NCBI GenBank assembly: GCA_016110215.1 | Contig: JADWQD010000003.1 | Span: forward strand, 1,674,001 to 1,738,000 | Direction: 5' to 3' | Length of the DNA stretch: 64,000 bases | From: Capronia americana | Taxonomy: Eukaryota > Ascomycota > Eurotiomycetes > Chaetothyriales > Herpotrichiellaceae | Part shown: positions 35,213-46,399 of the stretch, in pieces | Layout: the number at the start of each line of letters is the position of its first letter | Numbering within the stretch: position 1 is the first letter of the stretch | Notes under the pieces: model-generated | The model's database searches: none | The model's input: only the letters and a program-made list of their open reading frames with translations | What the model was told of the DNA's origin: nothing | Position numbers and translations under genes: made by a program

Positions 35213-35692
35213 GCAGCGTTCCGAACTGGCGAATTCCGCGCTCTCGACTCCCCAACAGGGGTCTGGGAGTGGTGATTCGACTCTCGTTAATGACTCTTCT
35301 CATTTTGACCCAGAAGGTGTTAGTAACATAGATAAATACCTAGAAGAGGTAAGAGGACCTTATATCTTAAATTTTAGAGTCGTAAGTACTAATATTTCCT
35401 TCCGTAAAATTAAGATGGATATAGAGAAGGTTAGAGGCTATTTATTTTAGCGGGCTTTACCGTACACAGAAGAGCCGAGACTCTCTCCTATTCCCCGATT
35501 ACCCTTCTCAAGCGAGACAGAGTCGGGATTTTAAGATTCGAAGACCTCAGAGTCGACTCTCTCTGATTTTGGAGAGAGGGAGTCGGGATTGATAGGTTCG
35601 CACATTTCAGATTCGACTCTCTCTAATCTTGGAGAGTGGGAGTCGGGATTTTAAAATTCGAAGATTTCAGAGTCGCCAGTTCGGAACGCTGC
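35213..35692. mobile_element. 480-bp MITE-like element with 20-bp terminal inverted repeats
   Basis: The ends are perfect inverted repeats of 20 bp: GCAGCGTTCCGAACTGGCGA at 35213-35232 and its reverse complement at 35673-35692. The interior is AT-richer than the surroundings and has no full ORF. Near the left end, one plus-strand frame reads as a short coding-like stretch (STPQQGSGSGDSTL, then NIDKYLEE), which may be a remnant of a parent transposon. The right third is a 60-bp tandem repeat. No clear target-site duplication flanks the element, so the family (hAT, Tc1/mariner or other) is not assigned. It lies about 150 bp beyond the stop of the degenerate C2H2 gene. Confidence 0.8.
35521..35675. 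repeat. 60-bp tandem repeat, about 2.6 copies, inside the element
   Basis: Units start at 35521, 35581 and 35641, each opening with agtcgggatt and sharing ttcg, the motif tcagattcgactctctct or close variants, and ggagag. The third unit is cut short by the right terminal inverted repeat. Units differ at a few positions, so the array is not very recent. Confidence 0.88.
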
Positions 35693-35845
35693 TTCCCGGT
35701 GCCCCCTCAGCTCTTCTTGTTCATCCTAGATATCGATCTCAGCACGCACCCATTCGCGGCAGCCTTTGGCTATTGGTTTCAACTCACCTCGGTCAAGTCT
35801 CTGGGTACCCAGCAGCGGAAGGAGTCCGACCTATGCTGGAGCATA

Positions 35846-37420
35846 TCAGTCAAGCTCCAGTGCTACAATGGCACTGGCTCTAACCTCGATATAGAATTTC
35901 CAATTACCGAATTTACTTGTCAGATATTCTTTCAACATGGCCTCAGAGAGAGGGTAGTCGGGGACAGAGTTCCAGCGCCAGTTCGTTATTTTGTCAAAAG
36001 TATATCCTGTGGGCTCGGGGGTGGACTTTCGAGACGCGACCTGAGCGGGTGGCTCGTCTCGCAGTCTTTCGAGAGAAAGCCTTCCGTCTAAGGTTCCTCC
36101 GTCTTTGGTAGACTTTTGTGTTTCGGCGGCATCCGAGTCTTCATTTTCCGCGTTGTTTGTTGGATGGTCCTGTGAATCTTGGGGAAAGCCCTCGGATATT
36201 TCATCCCCGTCTTCGCCGTCGTCATTACCAACATCGACTTCAAGCGCAACTCCGGCGTCCTCTTCCTGTACAACACCAGGAGCCGTGCGAAGAGTCCAGA
36301 GCCCTAGTTCTTCCAGGTGTTTTGCAATATGATGGTGTATGTTGTTAGTGATGTCTTTTTTGGTACACATTATACATGTTTGGACTTCAGCCCACTGGGT
36401 CGATTGATGATCTCGGGTGAGGTGAGATATCCATTCTCTTCTCCGCTCGTATCTCCTCCCAGGTATGTTACAATCACGCACAACGCAGATGTAGGGCTTG
36501 AGATCTCTGAATATATGTCGCGCCCAGGTTGTACGACGTTCTGTTTCAGCATTTGCTTTTATCTTGGTGACTTCATGACAGTAGCGGCATATGAATTCGT
36601 GGCCGTCTTGAGAGTCTGCTGGAGGCGCAGGGACAGTGAGGGAGGCTTCACTGGAAAAGAGGCTAGGGTCATATATCGTGCCAGATGCATCAGACCATGA
36701 TCCCATGCCACTGAACCACACGTCTTCTTCCTGGAACTGGGCCACGACAGTAGAAGAGATTACTGAACGGGAACTGTCATCGATATTGCCTTCCAGCCCC
36801 TTTGCCAATTTCTGGCTGTGCCTCTGATAGTATTGCAGTCTTCGCCGCATTGTCATCACATTGGATGAGAGACGATCTCGCAACCAGGATTCCAGGTGTG
36901 GGAATTTGTCAGCGACATGCATCTTGTCGCTTTGTGCAAAACCAGCAATATCTTCTGCAGCCAGTTCACGCATGAAGTCGATGCGAGTTGGTCGCTGAGC
37001 TATCATCGACATTTCGAACAATGTGCCAATGAGATCTCTAATTGACTGATAGATCTTCTGATCTTCAGATTGTTCAACATCTATCCTGTGCGGATGCACA
37101 TGTTCACTCTCCTCTTCTTGGTCGGTGGACATTTCCAAGTTTCGATCGTCTTCCCGGAGCTCCTCGAAGTCTTCTTGTAGAAACCCCAAAATCCGGAGAA
37201 ATTGGCTTCTCATGTGTGATGCCTGCTGGAGGCGAGCATCAAGCGAGGATTTCCCACGTTGATGAGCCCCGATGTTACTTGCCCACACGCGGAACCTCCC
37301 ATACTGGTCCTGCCATAAGGCCCGAGATACAGACGGGCTGCCATTGTTCTTCGCACGGGCGATGGTATCCTCAAACAGTTTTAAGCATGTCGACACTTGA
37401 TCGGCAATAGGAGTCTCCAT
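35846..37420 (-). CDS. Fungal degenerate C2H2 zinc-finger protein
   Basis: A single exon of about 524 residues from the ATG at 37420 (METPIADQVSTCLKLFEDTI); the frame is open upstream but looks non-coding. The N-terminal helical region with GRFRVWASNIGAHQRGKSSLD is the signature of a widespread fungal family. Residues about 310-410 hold degenerate fingers: CRYCHEVTKIKA...WARHIFRDLKPYICVVRDCN, then a segment ending in HLTRDH, and a third CIMC...HHHIAKHLEELGLWTL. An acidic linker and a short tail follow. The fingers may bind nucleic acid or protein; function is unknown. These genes are often near HET and STAND genes in fungal genomes. It is divergent from the DUF7580 gene, 339 bp away. The C-terminal end beyond the acidic linker is unlike the family and may be altered. 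Confidence 0.8.
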   Translation of the reverse strand: METPIADQVSTCLKLFEDTIARAKNNGSPSVSRALWQDQYGRFRVWASNIGAHQRGKSSLDARLQQASHMRSQFLRILGFLQEDFEELREDDRNLEMSTDQEEESEHVHPHRIDVEQSEDQKIYQSIRDLIGTLFEMSMIAQRPTRIDFMRELAAEDIAGFAQSDKMHVADKFPHLESWLRDRLSSNVMTMRRRLQYYQRHSQKLAKGLEGNIDDSSRSVISSTVVAQFQEEDVWFSGMGSWSDASGTIYDPSLFSSEASLTVPAPPADSQDGHEFICRYCHEVTKIKANAETERRTTWARHIFRDLKPYICVVRDCNIPGRRYERRREWISHLTRDHQSTQWAEVQTCIMCTKKDITNNIHHHIAKHLEELGLWTLRTAPGVVQEEDAGVALEVDVGNDDGEDGDEISEGFPQDSQDHPTNNAENEDSDAAETQKSTKDGGTLDGRLSLERLRDEPPAQVASRKSTPEPTGYTFDKITNWRWNSVPDYPLSEAMLKEYLTSKFGNWKFYIEVRASAIVALELD

Positions 37421-37759
37421 CGCAAAAGGATTGAACGGCTGAGGTCTCACGGAGAGCCTGAAACTTCTTGAGCCAGCCGAAACACAGCAAAAGGAAGGAA
37501 CGGGAATAGGGTGAAGCAGGAGCAGAAGCGGGGCTCGTCGTTTCCCCACTTGGTGACCCGCGCTAGGCTTCATCGGTGCTGGTGTATTTTCCGCGACAAG
37601 ACGAGATGGTGCCACGTTGTAAAAGGCGTGTGGGGGGGGAAGGGGGGGGGAGGCACTGCTGAAGTTTGAACCCTCGCTGAACCATTGACTTTTCAGCCTC
37701 AATCATTATTGTCAAGACTCTCTGTTTCTTCGCCTAGAGCCTGACCCAAATAGTCAACG
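37421..37759. other. Divergent promoter of the C2H2 and DUF7580 genes
   Basis: A 339-bp shared upstream region. It contains a G-rich run around 37631-37651. No repeat pair or TATA element is clear. Confidence 0.4.
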
Positions 37760-39643
37760 ATGTTGAGTGGCGTCGAGATTGCTGGCCTCGTCCTTGGGAG
37801 CCTTCCTATTGTCCTCTCTTTCTTAGAGGACTATAACGAGGGACTGCGTCGTATGACGACGTTTCGCGACAAGAACTACAGGAGGATGATCAGGCGTTAT
37901 GTTGCAGAACTTGGCACTCAACACGTCTTTCTCATTGACGTTTTGAGTACACTGATGGAAGATACTATAGACACGGATGTCCCAGGCATGACCAACCTTG
38001 ACGCCCTGAAAAATATAGATGACCCAGTCATTCAAGCTCGACTTCGCGCCAGGCTGCAATATCGATATGATCCTTTTATGAAGAGCCTCCTCGCGTTGAA
38101 GGAGGATGTGGAAGAGCTCAAATCGCGGCTTCAGCTTAATGAGACCCTGGTACGTCCGCGTGCTCAATGTAGCCCTGCCTCAACAAATGACAATCAAACA
38201 TTCATTCTTGCGACCGCCGAGCCCTCTAATTTTTTTGTGAGTACATAGTCGTCGCAAGTTCGTTCCGGGCGCTTTGGTCACCAATTGAAAAAGCTCCTGA
38301 ATATTATTTCGACTGATGCTTTGGAAAGCCTTTTGCAGCAGGCAAAATCTTTGACTTTAAATCTTCAGACTCTGGCAGGAAATGCCGAGACAGCTCAGAC
38401 GCGCGGTAAGAAGCGCTATCTAGCCAATGCCCTTAAGCATCATCAACACGTGAGGAAATATGCGCGACCGCTGTATGGGCTTCTAGCAGAAGAACGATAC
38501 TGGCAATGTCTCCAGGACAATCGGCATATACACTTGTTGAGCATTCGTTTGGCGAGTGCTCACACTGAATTTTCGCAGCCCTTTGAAGAGAACGGCCAGA
38601 AATTCATTCTTACCTTTTGGACCATTCCAAGAAGTAGCCAGGGTGAACACTCAGCTGAACTCCGCGCCGACGAATTTGTAATTGGAGTAGTTACAACTTC
38701 AAATGCTCAGGAAGCTGCGGTCGATCAGTCCTCGGCGGGCTCACAGAGGTCGCGGCCTCTACCACGCCAGAATCAACCTGGAAGGCCGTCTGTTGCCTTT
38801 GTACTGCCAGAGCCTTCATCTACCCGAGAGTCCCCCGCCAGCAGTACGCCTGGCCCTATCGGGCCAGAGGTGGCAGACATATGTCCTGCCCTCATGATTC
38901 AGCATGACGGCAGGGCAACTACCACGACAGGCGTCCTGTCAGGTTGTCTGGGTATTTTGAGAGGATCCGACTTTCCTCCAGGCCTCTGCTATGGTTTATA
39001 CCATTCGCGGACCATCGAGGATTCCCAGAATACTCTGTCCTTGTACGCCCTCATCAACTCGGCAGCCGCAATACCGGAGTGGGAAGCTCCAATCGACTCG
39101 TTGAAACTGCGACAGAATGCACTTCGCGTTGCTTGCAGTCTTGCAGTTGGTACACTTCAATACCAAGGCTCCTGGCTGAATACCTTCTGGCAAACTCAGG
39201 ATATTCTGATGATCGCGGATTCCGCCACATCTGGTATCGACAAGGTGCCCTACATGACGCGTAAGGTTCCGTTGAGCCAAAGTGAGGTTCCTCAGACACC
39301 TCGAACTCACCTTGTCCAAAGCATGATACTGTTCCCCTTAGGACTCTGTTTGGTTGAACTTGCCTTCTGCCAGCCACTCGAAGTCCTCAGAAAACCTGAA
39401 GACGATGATCCTAACCCGATTATTACTAAGCTCAATACTGCGGCTCGTCTGCTTCCAGTCATCAACAGAGATCCAGGTGGAAGATATGGCGAGGTCGTCA
39501 GAGAGTGTTTGTTCTGGTCTGGCAACAACGCTGAAGACATGGACGACGAGGATTATCAAGCCTCCGTCTTCGAGAGGATCGTCCGGCCGCTGTTAGAGGA
39601 TTTCAGGTCCGGGTTCCAAGTGATAGACAGTCTTGATGGATGA
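37760..39643 (+). CDS. DUF7580-domain protein
   Basis: Two exons (37760-38149, 38249-39643) encode about 594 residues. The 99-bp intron has a gtacgt donor, a ctctaat branch site and an acatag acceptor. The N-terminus, MLSGVEIAGLVLGSLPIVLS, followed by helical sequence with many charged residues, resembles the N-terminal helical domains of fungal cell-death and STAND-associated proteins. The C-terminal half contains FPLGLCLVELAFCQPLEVL and WSGNNAEDMDDEDYQ, typical of DUF7580, which looks like a relic of a kinase-like fold. The function of the family is not known. It is divergent from the C2H2 gene and lies upstream of a duplicated HET remnant in the same orientation, which supports an incompatibility or immunity context. 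The middle (about residues 290-350) is Ser/Pro-rich and probably a linker. Confidence 0.8.
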
Positions 39644-39830
39644 CGATAAAAAATGACAGCTATTATGGTGAAGAAACGGTATGCTTGCTAATTCTCGGAC
39701 ATATTCACGATCGCGGCTGGTGGGAACCGTTGATAGCACCTCGAACCAACACATTCTGATCTTTCTGGTTTAACGATGCTCAAATCCTGATATACTTTGG
39801 TGTTTCCGCGGCTCCTATAGGGGGCATGGC

Positions 39831-39995
39831 TGTCAGAATGGCCTATCGTTGTGGCAAGAAGTCCAAGAAGGTCTTCACGATCCAAAGTCCGCCTGGAGAT
39901 ACTTCAACGACCGGCGCTGCTATTCCCACGACGATTCATACCACTTGCAGGTGACCACGAAGAAGTTGTTGGGGGACGGTGTTCTTCTCAACTAA
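39831..39995 (+). pseudogene. 3' fragment of a duplicated HET gene
   Basis: About 150 bp (39831-39977) closely match the last part of the intact HET gene at 48536-48682. The same frame is kept: CQNGLSLWQEV, then HDPK, NDRRCYS and SYHLQVTTKKLLGD. After that the sequences diverge and the fragment stops at 39993-39995. Differences from the intact copy are few and many are conservative. Nothing upstream of 39831 matches the rest of the HET gene, so this is a remnant, not a gene. Confidence 0.88.
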
Positions 39996-40106
39996 GACGC
40001 AACTAAAGATCCGCGGGAAGTGACTTTCCAATTTGTCCAGCATGAAATTTTCTTGGGCAGTTTCCTCGAAACCCACAAATAAGCAGTTACTATCAATACA
40101 TCTGCA

Positions 40107-40372
40107 CCAGTTCGCTCCGGGCAAATTCTCCCGCTCAGCACAGGCTTTTCAGCCTTGTTCATACAGTAACGGCAAATCAGTGTAGCTGTGGAGCGGCCAA
40201 AGGCCATTTTCCCTGCCACAGCGGCCTCATGCGCGACCTCTTGACTCAGCCCCAGCCCCAATGTGACCGCTCTTTCTTGATGGACTTCTCTTGGCGCAGC
40301 ATGTTCTTGTTCTTGTTCCTCTCTTTTCCTCGTTCATTGCCTCTTCTGCCCGACTGTTGTGAAATACTCAAT
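40107..40372 (+). pseudogene. Duplicated HET promoter without its gene
   Basis: This stretch matches the region upstream of the intact HET gene (46852-47094). Shared blocks include attttccctgccacagc, cttgactcagcccca, ccgctctttctt and the end ctcttctgcccgactgttgt. In the intact copy the start codon follows 40 bp later. Here the similarity stops at about 40372 and no HET frame follows. It lies just after the 3' HET fragment in the same orientation, the order expected of a collapsed tandem array. Confidence 0.85.
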
Positions 40373-40882
40373 CATTCTCCACCGCACACAATTCAGTTCT
40401 CGATAATCACCGTCTCCCCAAGTCTGCCAGATATCTCGCCTCTTCAAAGTCGCTCAAGTACCCCACCTGTTGTCAGGATGACGCTGCATGTGTTGCTGCT
40501 GCGATTCAGGCCCTGCAAGCCTGTATTTGTGCGCGTTGAGAAGGATTCGTTTCGATTCTCTATCTGGTCGGTCTGTCGCTTGCACAGGCCCGGGGCATTA
40601 ATGTGCCGCTATACTCCATTGCAGTTCCACAAGCTTTTGACAAAGTCCTGAGGATAGCGTCCGAGAGGTCCAAGGCATATTTCGGCAGGATACGATCCCC
40701 GCTTGGTATGGACCAAGCAAGGCTACGTGAGGCTGACTTAGTATAGACGCCACTAGCGTTACGACGCTCCGAGCGGCGTAGTTAGAGCGTAGTCAGGACG
40801 TAGTCACCATAACATTCAACAGCTATAGAAAAGGCCACGAAGTTCCCGGAGGGCAAAAACGATATATGTAACCCCATCCCCC
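40373..40882. other. Intergenic region downstream of the Clr5 gene
   Basis: About 0.5 kb between the promoter remnant and the Clr5 gene stop. A short repetitive segment (gcgtagttagagcgtagtcaggacgtagtc, read as spaced copies of cgtagt) lies at about 40775-40805. No gene is supported. Confidence 0.45.
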
Positions 40883-43194
40883 TCACAGACTTGGTTGACG
40901 GGGAGAGTTTACTGCGCCCGCTGTCAGATCGGCGCCTGGGAGAGAATAGAGCACGGTGTCTCGGATTTGCCTACGATTGCGGCGTGAACGGTTGTTCCGG
41001 CTCCCTTCCTGCGGGTTGTTGATGACATGGTTACGATTCGGGACAGCGACCGATCTGCTAGGAATCTTGGGCAGAATTTCCTTGGACCGTATTTTCTCCA
41101 TTTTGGCATTCTCACACTGGCGGAAGGATTTGTACCACACAGCTAGTTGCTTCGAAAATGACGCAGCCTTGATTCGACATTCATTGTCGCCGTGGCGTAG
41201 GATTTCGATTGCTTGATCCATATACCAAACGCTGCGACCACGGTCGTGTGCCTTTTGGCGCTTTGCCTTCGGGTCGTTCCAGGTCTCAAGGTGGTACGTT
41301 GCGAGCAATTCAGTCGTAAAAGCAAAGGACCGAGCGATCGAGTTGTACTGCAGGATTCCCTCAGCCGCCTGTTTGGTGCACAGACTCTCCGTCAAATTCC
41401 GCTGCTGTCCCGCCAAATCTCTCACGTCTTCGGGAATGTACTTCCCCCCAGATTTTGCCCAGATGTAATCATGCAAGATGGTAATTCTTAGCTCAAGATT
41501 GCCCAAGACCTCTGCAGACTGGAGGAGGTGTGCGTATCGAGACTCGAGAGGCTCAACGTGTTTAGGGTCTTGAAGGGAGTCGGAGAACTGTTTCTCGGCT
41601 TTGAGACTTATCTTCCAGTGCTTGGCGCACTGGGACTCCATCTTCAAAACGATGGGGTGGTGGTTGGTGTCAGTGGCACGGCGAAGTAAATTGGTGACCT
41701 TGCAGCATCCCATGCCTAGCGTGTCCCTGAGGTCACGAGGTGAGAAGTCCAAGACGTGACACAGCGATTCCACCAGGTCCACCAAGGAGTGACTCCCATA
41801 CGTGGCCATCAACAAGTCTTTCAGATGCCGCAGGAACACTCGTATGAAGATGAAGTTGGTCCGGTTTTTTTTGATCTTAGGGCGAGCAGCTAGGAGGGCC
41901 CAGCAGATGCTCCAGAGGTGGATTAGGAAGTATGGATCGCAGGATTGTGTCGCCACTCCTACGTCAGCCAACACACAGTTGAGCAGGGAGTGGATCTGAT
42001 CGTACCGCTCTGCCTTGATGAAGTTCGCAAGTTCGCTGCATAGATGGGATAAGCGTTGCCAGACCTCGGATTTGTCTACGACCCCAGCGGGCGGGTGCAA
42101 TCCTACTGAGCCTCGGGTCCAGCTCTCCTTCTCCCCGGCGCTGAAGAGACTCTTGACAAGTCTGTCGACTGCATGCAAGATCCGCTCCTGATGGTAGCCT
42201 GTATCTCGAGAAGTGAGGGTGACAGGCTTCGGGCTGATCCCCCTTTTTGCGGACTTTGCCTTGAAGATCAACTCTGAGCATAGCATCTTCTTCCAGGTAT
42301 CAGGCAGCTTTGGCGCCAGTCGACGCCGGGCTGTCTGCGCATTCTGATGCTCACAGCAGGTGCTCTGATGTCTGTTCGTCTTTGTTTTGTTCTTCCCAAA
42401 CTCTTTCCACCTTCGAAACCTATAATGGTACTGGCTCAGGCTGCATAGGTCAGCTACAGTGACACAGAACGCGACGAAGCAGCTGTCGATAGAGGCGCCT
42501 GTTCCTTCCAGACTTACTTGGCAGTGACACCATACATGGAGGACATTACAGACTGTATCTCTTCCGCGGTCCACTGTTGGTGGAGGTAAAGTTCATGGAG
42601 GTATGGTCGCCAGCGTTCCCAGTCATCCTTTGAAAACTTCGTACACGTGTTACTGGCGGTCTTTTTCCTTTGACGCCGAGAAGGAAGCTGGGGTATCAAC
42701 TGAGGGATAATGGGTTCGTGTGATCTGGTGTAGCTGACTACGAGGCCATCGGCATCAGCGAGATTGCCCTCAAAACCGACCTCGCCAAGATGGCCTGCGG
42801 CGTAATCTTGCCGGCCCCATTCGTCGCTCGATGCGCACGTATCAACCCATTCGATGTCGGTCGAGGAAATGGTCGGGAAAGCAGATCTGTCAAATAGGCA
42901 CGCATGATACGGTGAGGTGAGGTGAGATTGACCGGGCGCACTCTGATCGGTATGGTAGAAGTGCGGTTGATTCCACGTTTCGGCAATGTTCACTTGGTAC
43001 ATGCTGGCGGTCTTACTCAGGCGGTTGGGATCCCCAAAAGGGGGCAGCCACACGCCAGGAGCCTCCTGCTGGAAGAAATATTCTTGATAGGTGGCGTCAT
43101 ATGCCACCTGTTGGCCGTAAAGCTGAATCCCAAGGCGGCGGCGGGGCGGAGCAGTCCATTCGAGATCATCTATGAGACTCATATGGGAGGCCAT
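40883..43194 (-). CDS. Clr5-domain protein
   Basis: Two exons (43194-42518, 42440-40883) encode about 744 residues. The 77-bp intron lies inside the Clr5 domain: exon 1 ends DDWERWRPYLHELYL...MYGVTA and exon 2 starts NLSQYHYRFRRWKEFGKNK, exactly the motif expected (about residues 185-245). The domain is named after the Schizosaccharomyces pombe silencing factor Clr5 and is probably a DNA-binding helix-turn-helix; most filamentous-fungal members are uncharacterised. The rest is helical, with a basic region near the C-terminus (NRSRRNRRQIRD). The ATG at 43194 was preferred because residues before it look non-coding, but an in-frame ATG at 43308 exists. The gene is divergent from a dynamin-like GTPase across a 782-bp region holding a palindromic repeat, so the pair may be co-regulated. 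Confidence 0.82.
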
Positions 43195-43976
43195 CTTCAA
43201 CAACACTATCAGCACCTGCTGTTGGACTCGTTCACTGTCAAGAGGATATTGAGAAGGAGGCCAAACCACGCAAACTAGCACGGGTGTCAGATGCGCACCG
43301 CTGTGCATGTGACGCGCGGAGAGGTGCAACCTCTACAAGGCATCAATATTCCTCTGTGACTGAGCGAAAGACGAGAAGAAGCCGTTTCCAGTCATAGAAA
43401 GCATGCCTACATGTCGACGTGTCGGATAACATCTAACCACGACCGCTGACGTGGCGGGGCGGGTCGACTTCAGGCCCCTTGGCAACCTTCGCAGTCGCCC
43501 CGAGGTAGATGCCGGCAGCACAACACGATGCATTTCTCGAGCCAGAGAGAAAGATCGCGCTGATGATTGGGCCGATGCTAAATCGCGATTTTGCACAGTG
43601 CATTAGCCTCACCATTGACTGGGTTGCTGCTAAATCGCGATTTTGCACAGTTGCATTAGCCTGGCCAGTGACTGGTTGGTCCTGAGCCTCTCCCTGCTGC
43701 TTCGTGCATCATTTCGCGAGGCCGCAGCTTCAACTGTATACTCCTCAGATGGGATGGAGAACTCTTTTCAAAGGACAGTCCAGGCCACCATGGTGGGTGG
43801 TCTGCTCTATATATTCGAGACGCACTTCCACCTCATACTTACACTCATCATTGTCACTGCCTCTCAGTCGAGCTTCGGGTGGCCGGTAAACACAACAAAA
43901 GCCGGAGGTTCCTCACACAGCATTGTATCAAAACGAAGGACAATATCTGGAGTAGATATAGTCTGCCGTCGGAGAC
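43195..43976. other. Shared upstream region of the Clr5 and dynamin-like genes
   Basis: A 782-bp divergent promoter. Its notable content is the tandem palindromic repeat listed separately; the remainder has short frames without domains. Confidence 0.5.
43573..43681. repeat. Tandem duplicate with AAATCGCGATTT palindrome in a divergent promoter
   Basis: Two copies of a unit of about 54 bp start at 43573 and 43627. Each contains gctaaatcgcgattttgcac, a cag(t)tgcattagcct segment and a close variant of ccattgactgg. At the core is a perfect 12-bp palindrome, AAATCGCGATTT, at about 43579-43590 and 43631-43642. A palindrome repeated at fixed spacing between two divergent genes suggests binding sites for a dimeric protein; no regulator is known for it here. 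Confidence 0.8.
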
Positions 43977-46399
43977 ATGGCCGAATCGTTGGACTTCAAT
44001 TTCGTCCCGTCCGATGACATCCTCGCCGCACAGGCTCCTCTGCTCGACGCTATCGATACACTGACTGAGAATAGGGTTAAGACGAGTATTGACTTTCCCA
44101 ATTGGGTTGTCGTCGGAGACCAGAACACTGGCAAGAGTTCGGTCATGGAAGCCATCACTGGTATTCCATTCCCGGTCCAGAATGGAGTGTGCACACGCTT
44201 TCCCATCCAGTTTGAGTTGCGTCGCGCCGCGCACGACGGGGAATCAGCCAGGGGGACAAGATTGGAATTGACGATCTTGCCTTCGCCGGATAGTTCCGAG
44301 GCCGAACGGCTCAAAAAGTTCAGAAAAAGTACCTCGGACATATCCCAACTGGCAACCCTGATCGATGAAGCTGGCAAGGAGATGGGAGTGCTGCCCAGGG
44401 ATGGCGAATCGAAGCCAACGAAATTCAGCAAAGACTCCTTGCGAATCTACGCCAGAGGACCGAAACTTCCGTCTCTCTCGATTCTCGACCTGCCTGGAAT
44501 ATACAGCTCGCCCGGCGAGTTTCAGGATGAGGCCGGAATAGAGGTGGTCAGAGACATAACCAGAAAACACGCGCAGGATGAGAACAGCATTATTCTGCTC
44601 ATTATATCGGCACAACCCGAATACATGAACCAGGCTGCGCCAGGCCTGGTCGTGAATATTGAAAGCGTGGAGAAACGCTCGCTGAGTGTCCTTACTCACC
44701 TGGACAATGCAAGCGCGACGGCCATAGTGAACCAGATCCTAGAAGGCAAGGCCTCGCCCCCCAAAATCCAGTGGCACTGCCTGCGAAATCTGTCGGCAAC
44801 TGAGCGGAACAATTTTCTTCGCAATGGACCAGATCTCCACTCTGAACTAGGCCACAGGAACAACGTGGAAGAATCTTTTTTCAGACAACAAGAGTGGAAC
44901 GACATACACGCGGACCGAAAAGGCATCATCTCTCTGCGGAAGAAGCTCCAAGAAATGCTCCACATGGCCGTCCAGAGACAGGCGCCGCAGGTGACAAAGC
45001 AGCTAGCCACCTTGACACAGAAGGTAGAAGCAGAGCTGGAGCTCATGGGCAAGCCATTGTCAGGTGCACAGGAGCAAAAAGGCCACTTGATCGAGGCGGC
45101 CGACAAATTCCACATGATTGTTCAAGGCGCTGTCAACGGCGAGTTCGACTGCCGTCCGTTCTTCGGCAGACTGCGCGACACTGACGCGCATCACCGGGCC
45201 CGTTGCCTTCGCGCACGAATTCGAGAGCTGAACCGTGTGTTTGCCTTCGCTATGAAACTGCGCGGGCATACTGATGCGATCATGAGCGCGCCAGAGCAAC
45301 ATTTCCCTCTGGAGGACCAGGCCAGCCATGTTACGGGTCACCTCGACGAAATGGTGGAAAATTGGCTCAAGAAACGATTTCTGGCGCAAGACGTCGAAGC
45401 CTACTTTGCCGGCAAAAGGCCAAAGGAGGTGAGTAGAGTCGACTACGAACGTCTCATCGAGAAGTTGTCTACCCAATGGCATGGCCGACACCACCCTGGC
45501 GACAAAAGTCCAGCCATGATCAGCTTGATCTTCCAAGAGCAGTCGGTGAACTGGAAATCCCTGGCTAAGACTCACGTAAACCAAGCTTGGAGGGCGGCCA
45601 AGGCGTTCGTGTTCCAGGCATTGGGATGCTGCGTGTCCGACGGCGTCCGAGAGATATTGATGAAATCCATCGTTGACAAGAACCTAAAGAAGATCAAGGA
45701 CGCGATGCTCGAGAAACTCGAGGAGATGTTCGAGGCCCACAGTCGAGCGAATCCGGGGCTGTTGGACACGTGGGAAGTCTTGCAAGAATTCCATCCGGTC
45801 AACGCCACCCCACCACCCACGGACATCCAGAAGGTTCTCTCAATGATCATGGATGTTTCGAGCCTGCTCCCACTTCCTGCCATGCTCGATAAACTCTTCG
45901 TGGGCTCAGGGCCCTACAACGCAAATCAGATTGACGCAATCAGGCAGAAACTCGCGAAGCCTTTGCCACAAGTGCACGAATTGTTGAAGTCGGTCAAGAA
46001 CGCCCTCGGCAATGAGCCGCCGCCCAGCTCGGATAGTCAGTCGTCCATGTTTGACGCAAAATCGTTCACCACTACCCTGGAGCGAAGTGAGGCGTATTAC
46101 AAGGTGAGTTCTCATCGTAGCTACAGTCGAGAAGGATGCTGACACCGAGACAGAGCAGCATGATACAGTTTGTCGGCGACGTCAACGGCTTGATCGTAGA
46201 ACAGCACCTCATGGAGAAACTCCCGCGAGATGTCTTGTCCCACCAGATCGTTACGGAAACGTTGGAAAGCCATCCAGACTTTCTACAGTCGGTCCTGAGA
46301 GAGGACGAAGAAAAGGCGGAGCGGCGAAGAGATCTCGAGGGTGACCTAAAACGGCTGACCCGATGCCTCGAGCTGTTGGAAGGGGCCAACACAGTGTGA
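43977..46399 (+). CDS. Dynamin-like (Mx-type) large GTPase
   Basis: Two exons (43977-46103, 46154-46399) encode 790 residues. The dynamin GTPase domain has G1 as G47-D-Q-N-T-G-K-S54, G3 as DLPG starting at D171, and G4 as T240-H-L-D243 in place of the usual TKLD. The middle/stalk region is helical and basic. The 50-bp intron joins EAYYK to SSMIQFVGDVNGLIVEQHLM, and the second exon is the GTPase effector domain, ending in a charged coiled-coil. There is no PH domain, no Pro-rich tail and no transmembrane segment, an Mx/Vps1-like layout. It differs from housekeeping Vps1 and Dnm1, whose sequences are highly conserved, so it is an accessory paralogue. Such GTPases remodel membranes or, in animals, restrict viruses. 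It is divergent from the Clr5 gene and upstream of a HET gene. Confidence 0.9.
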
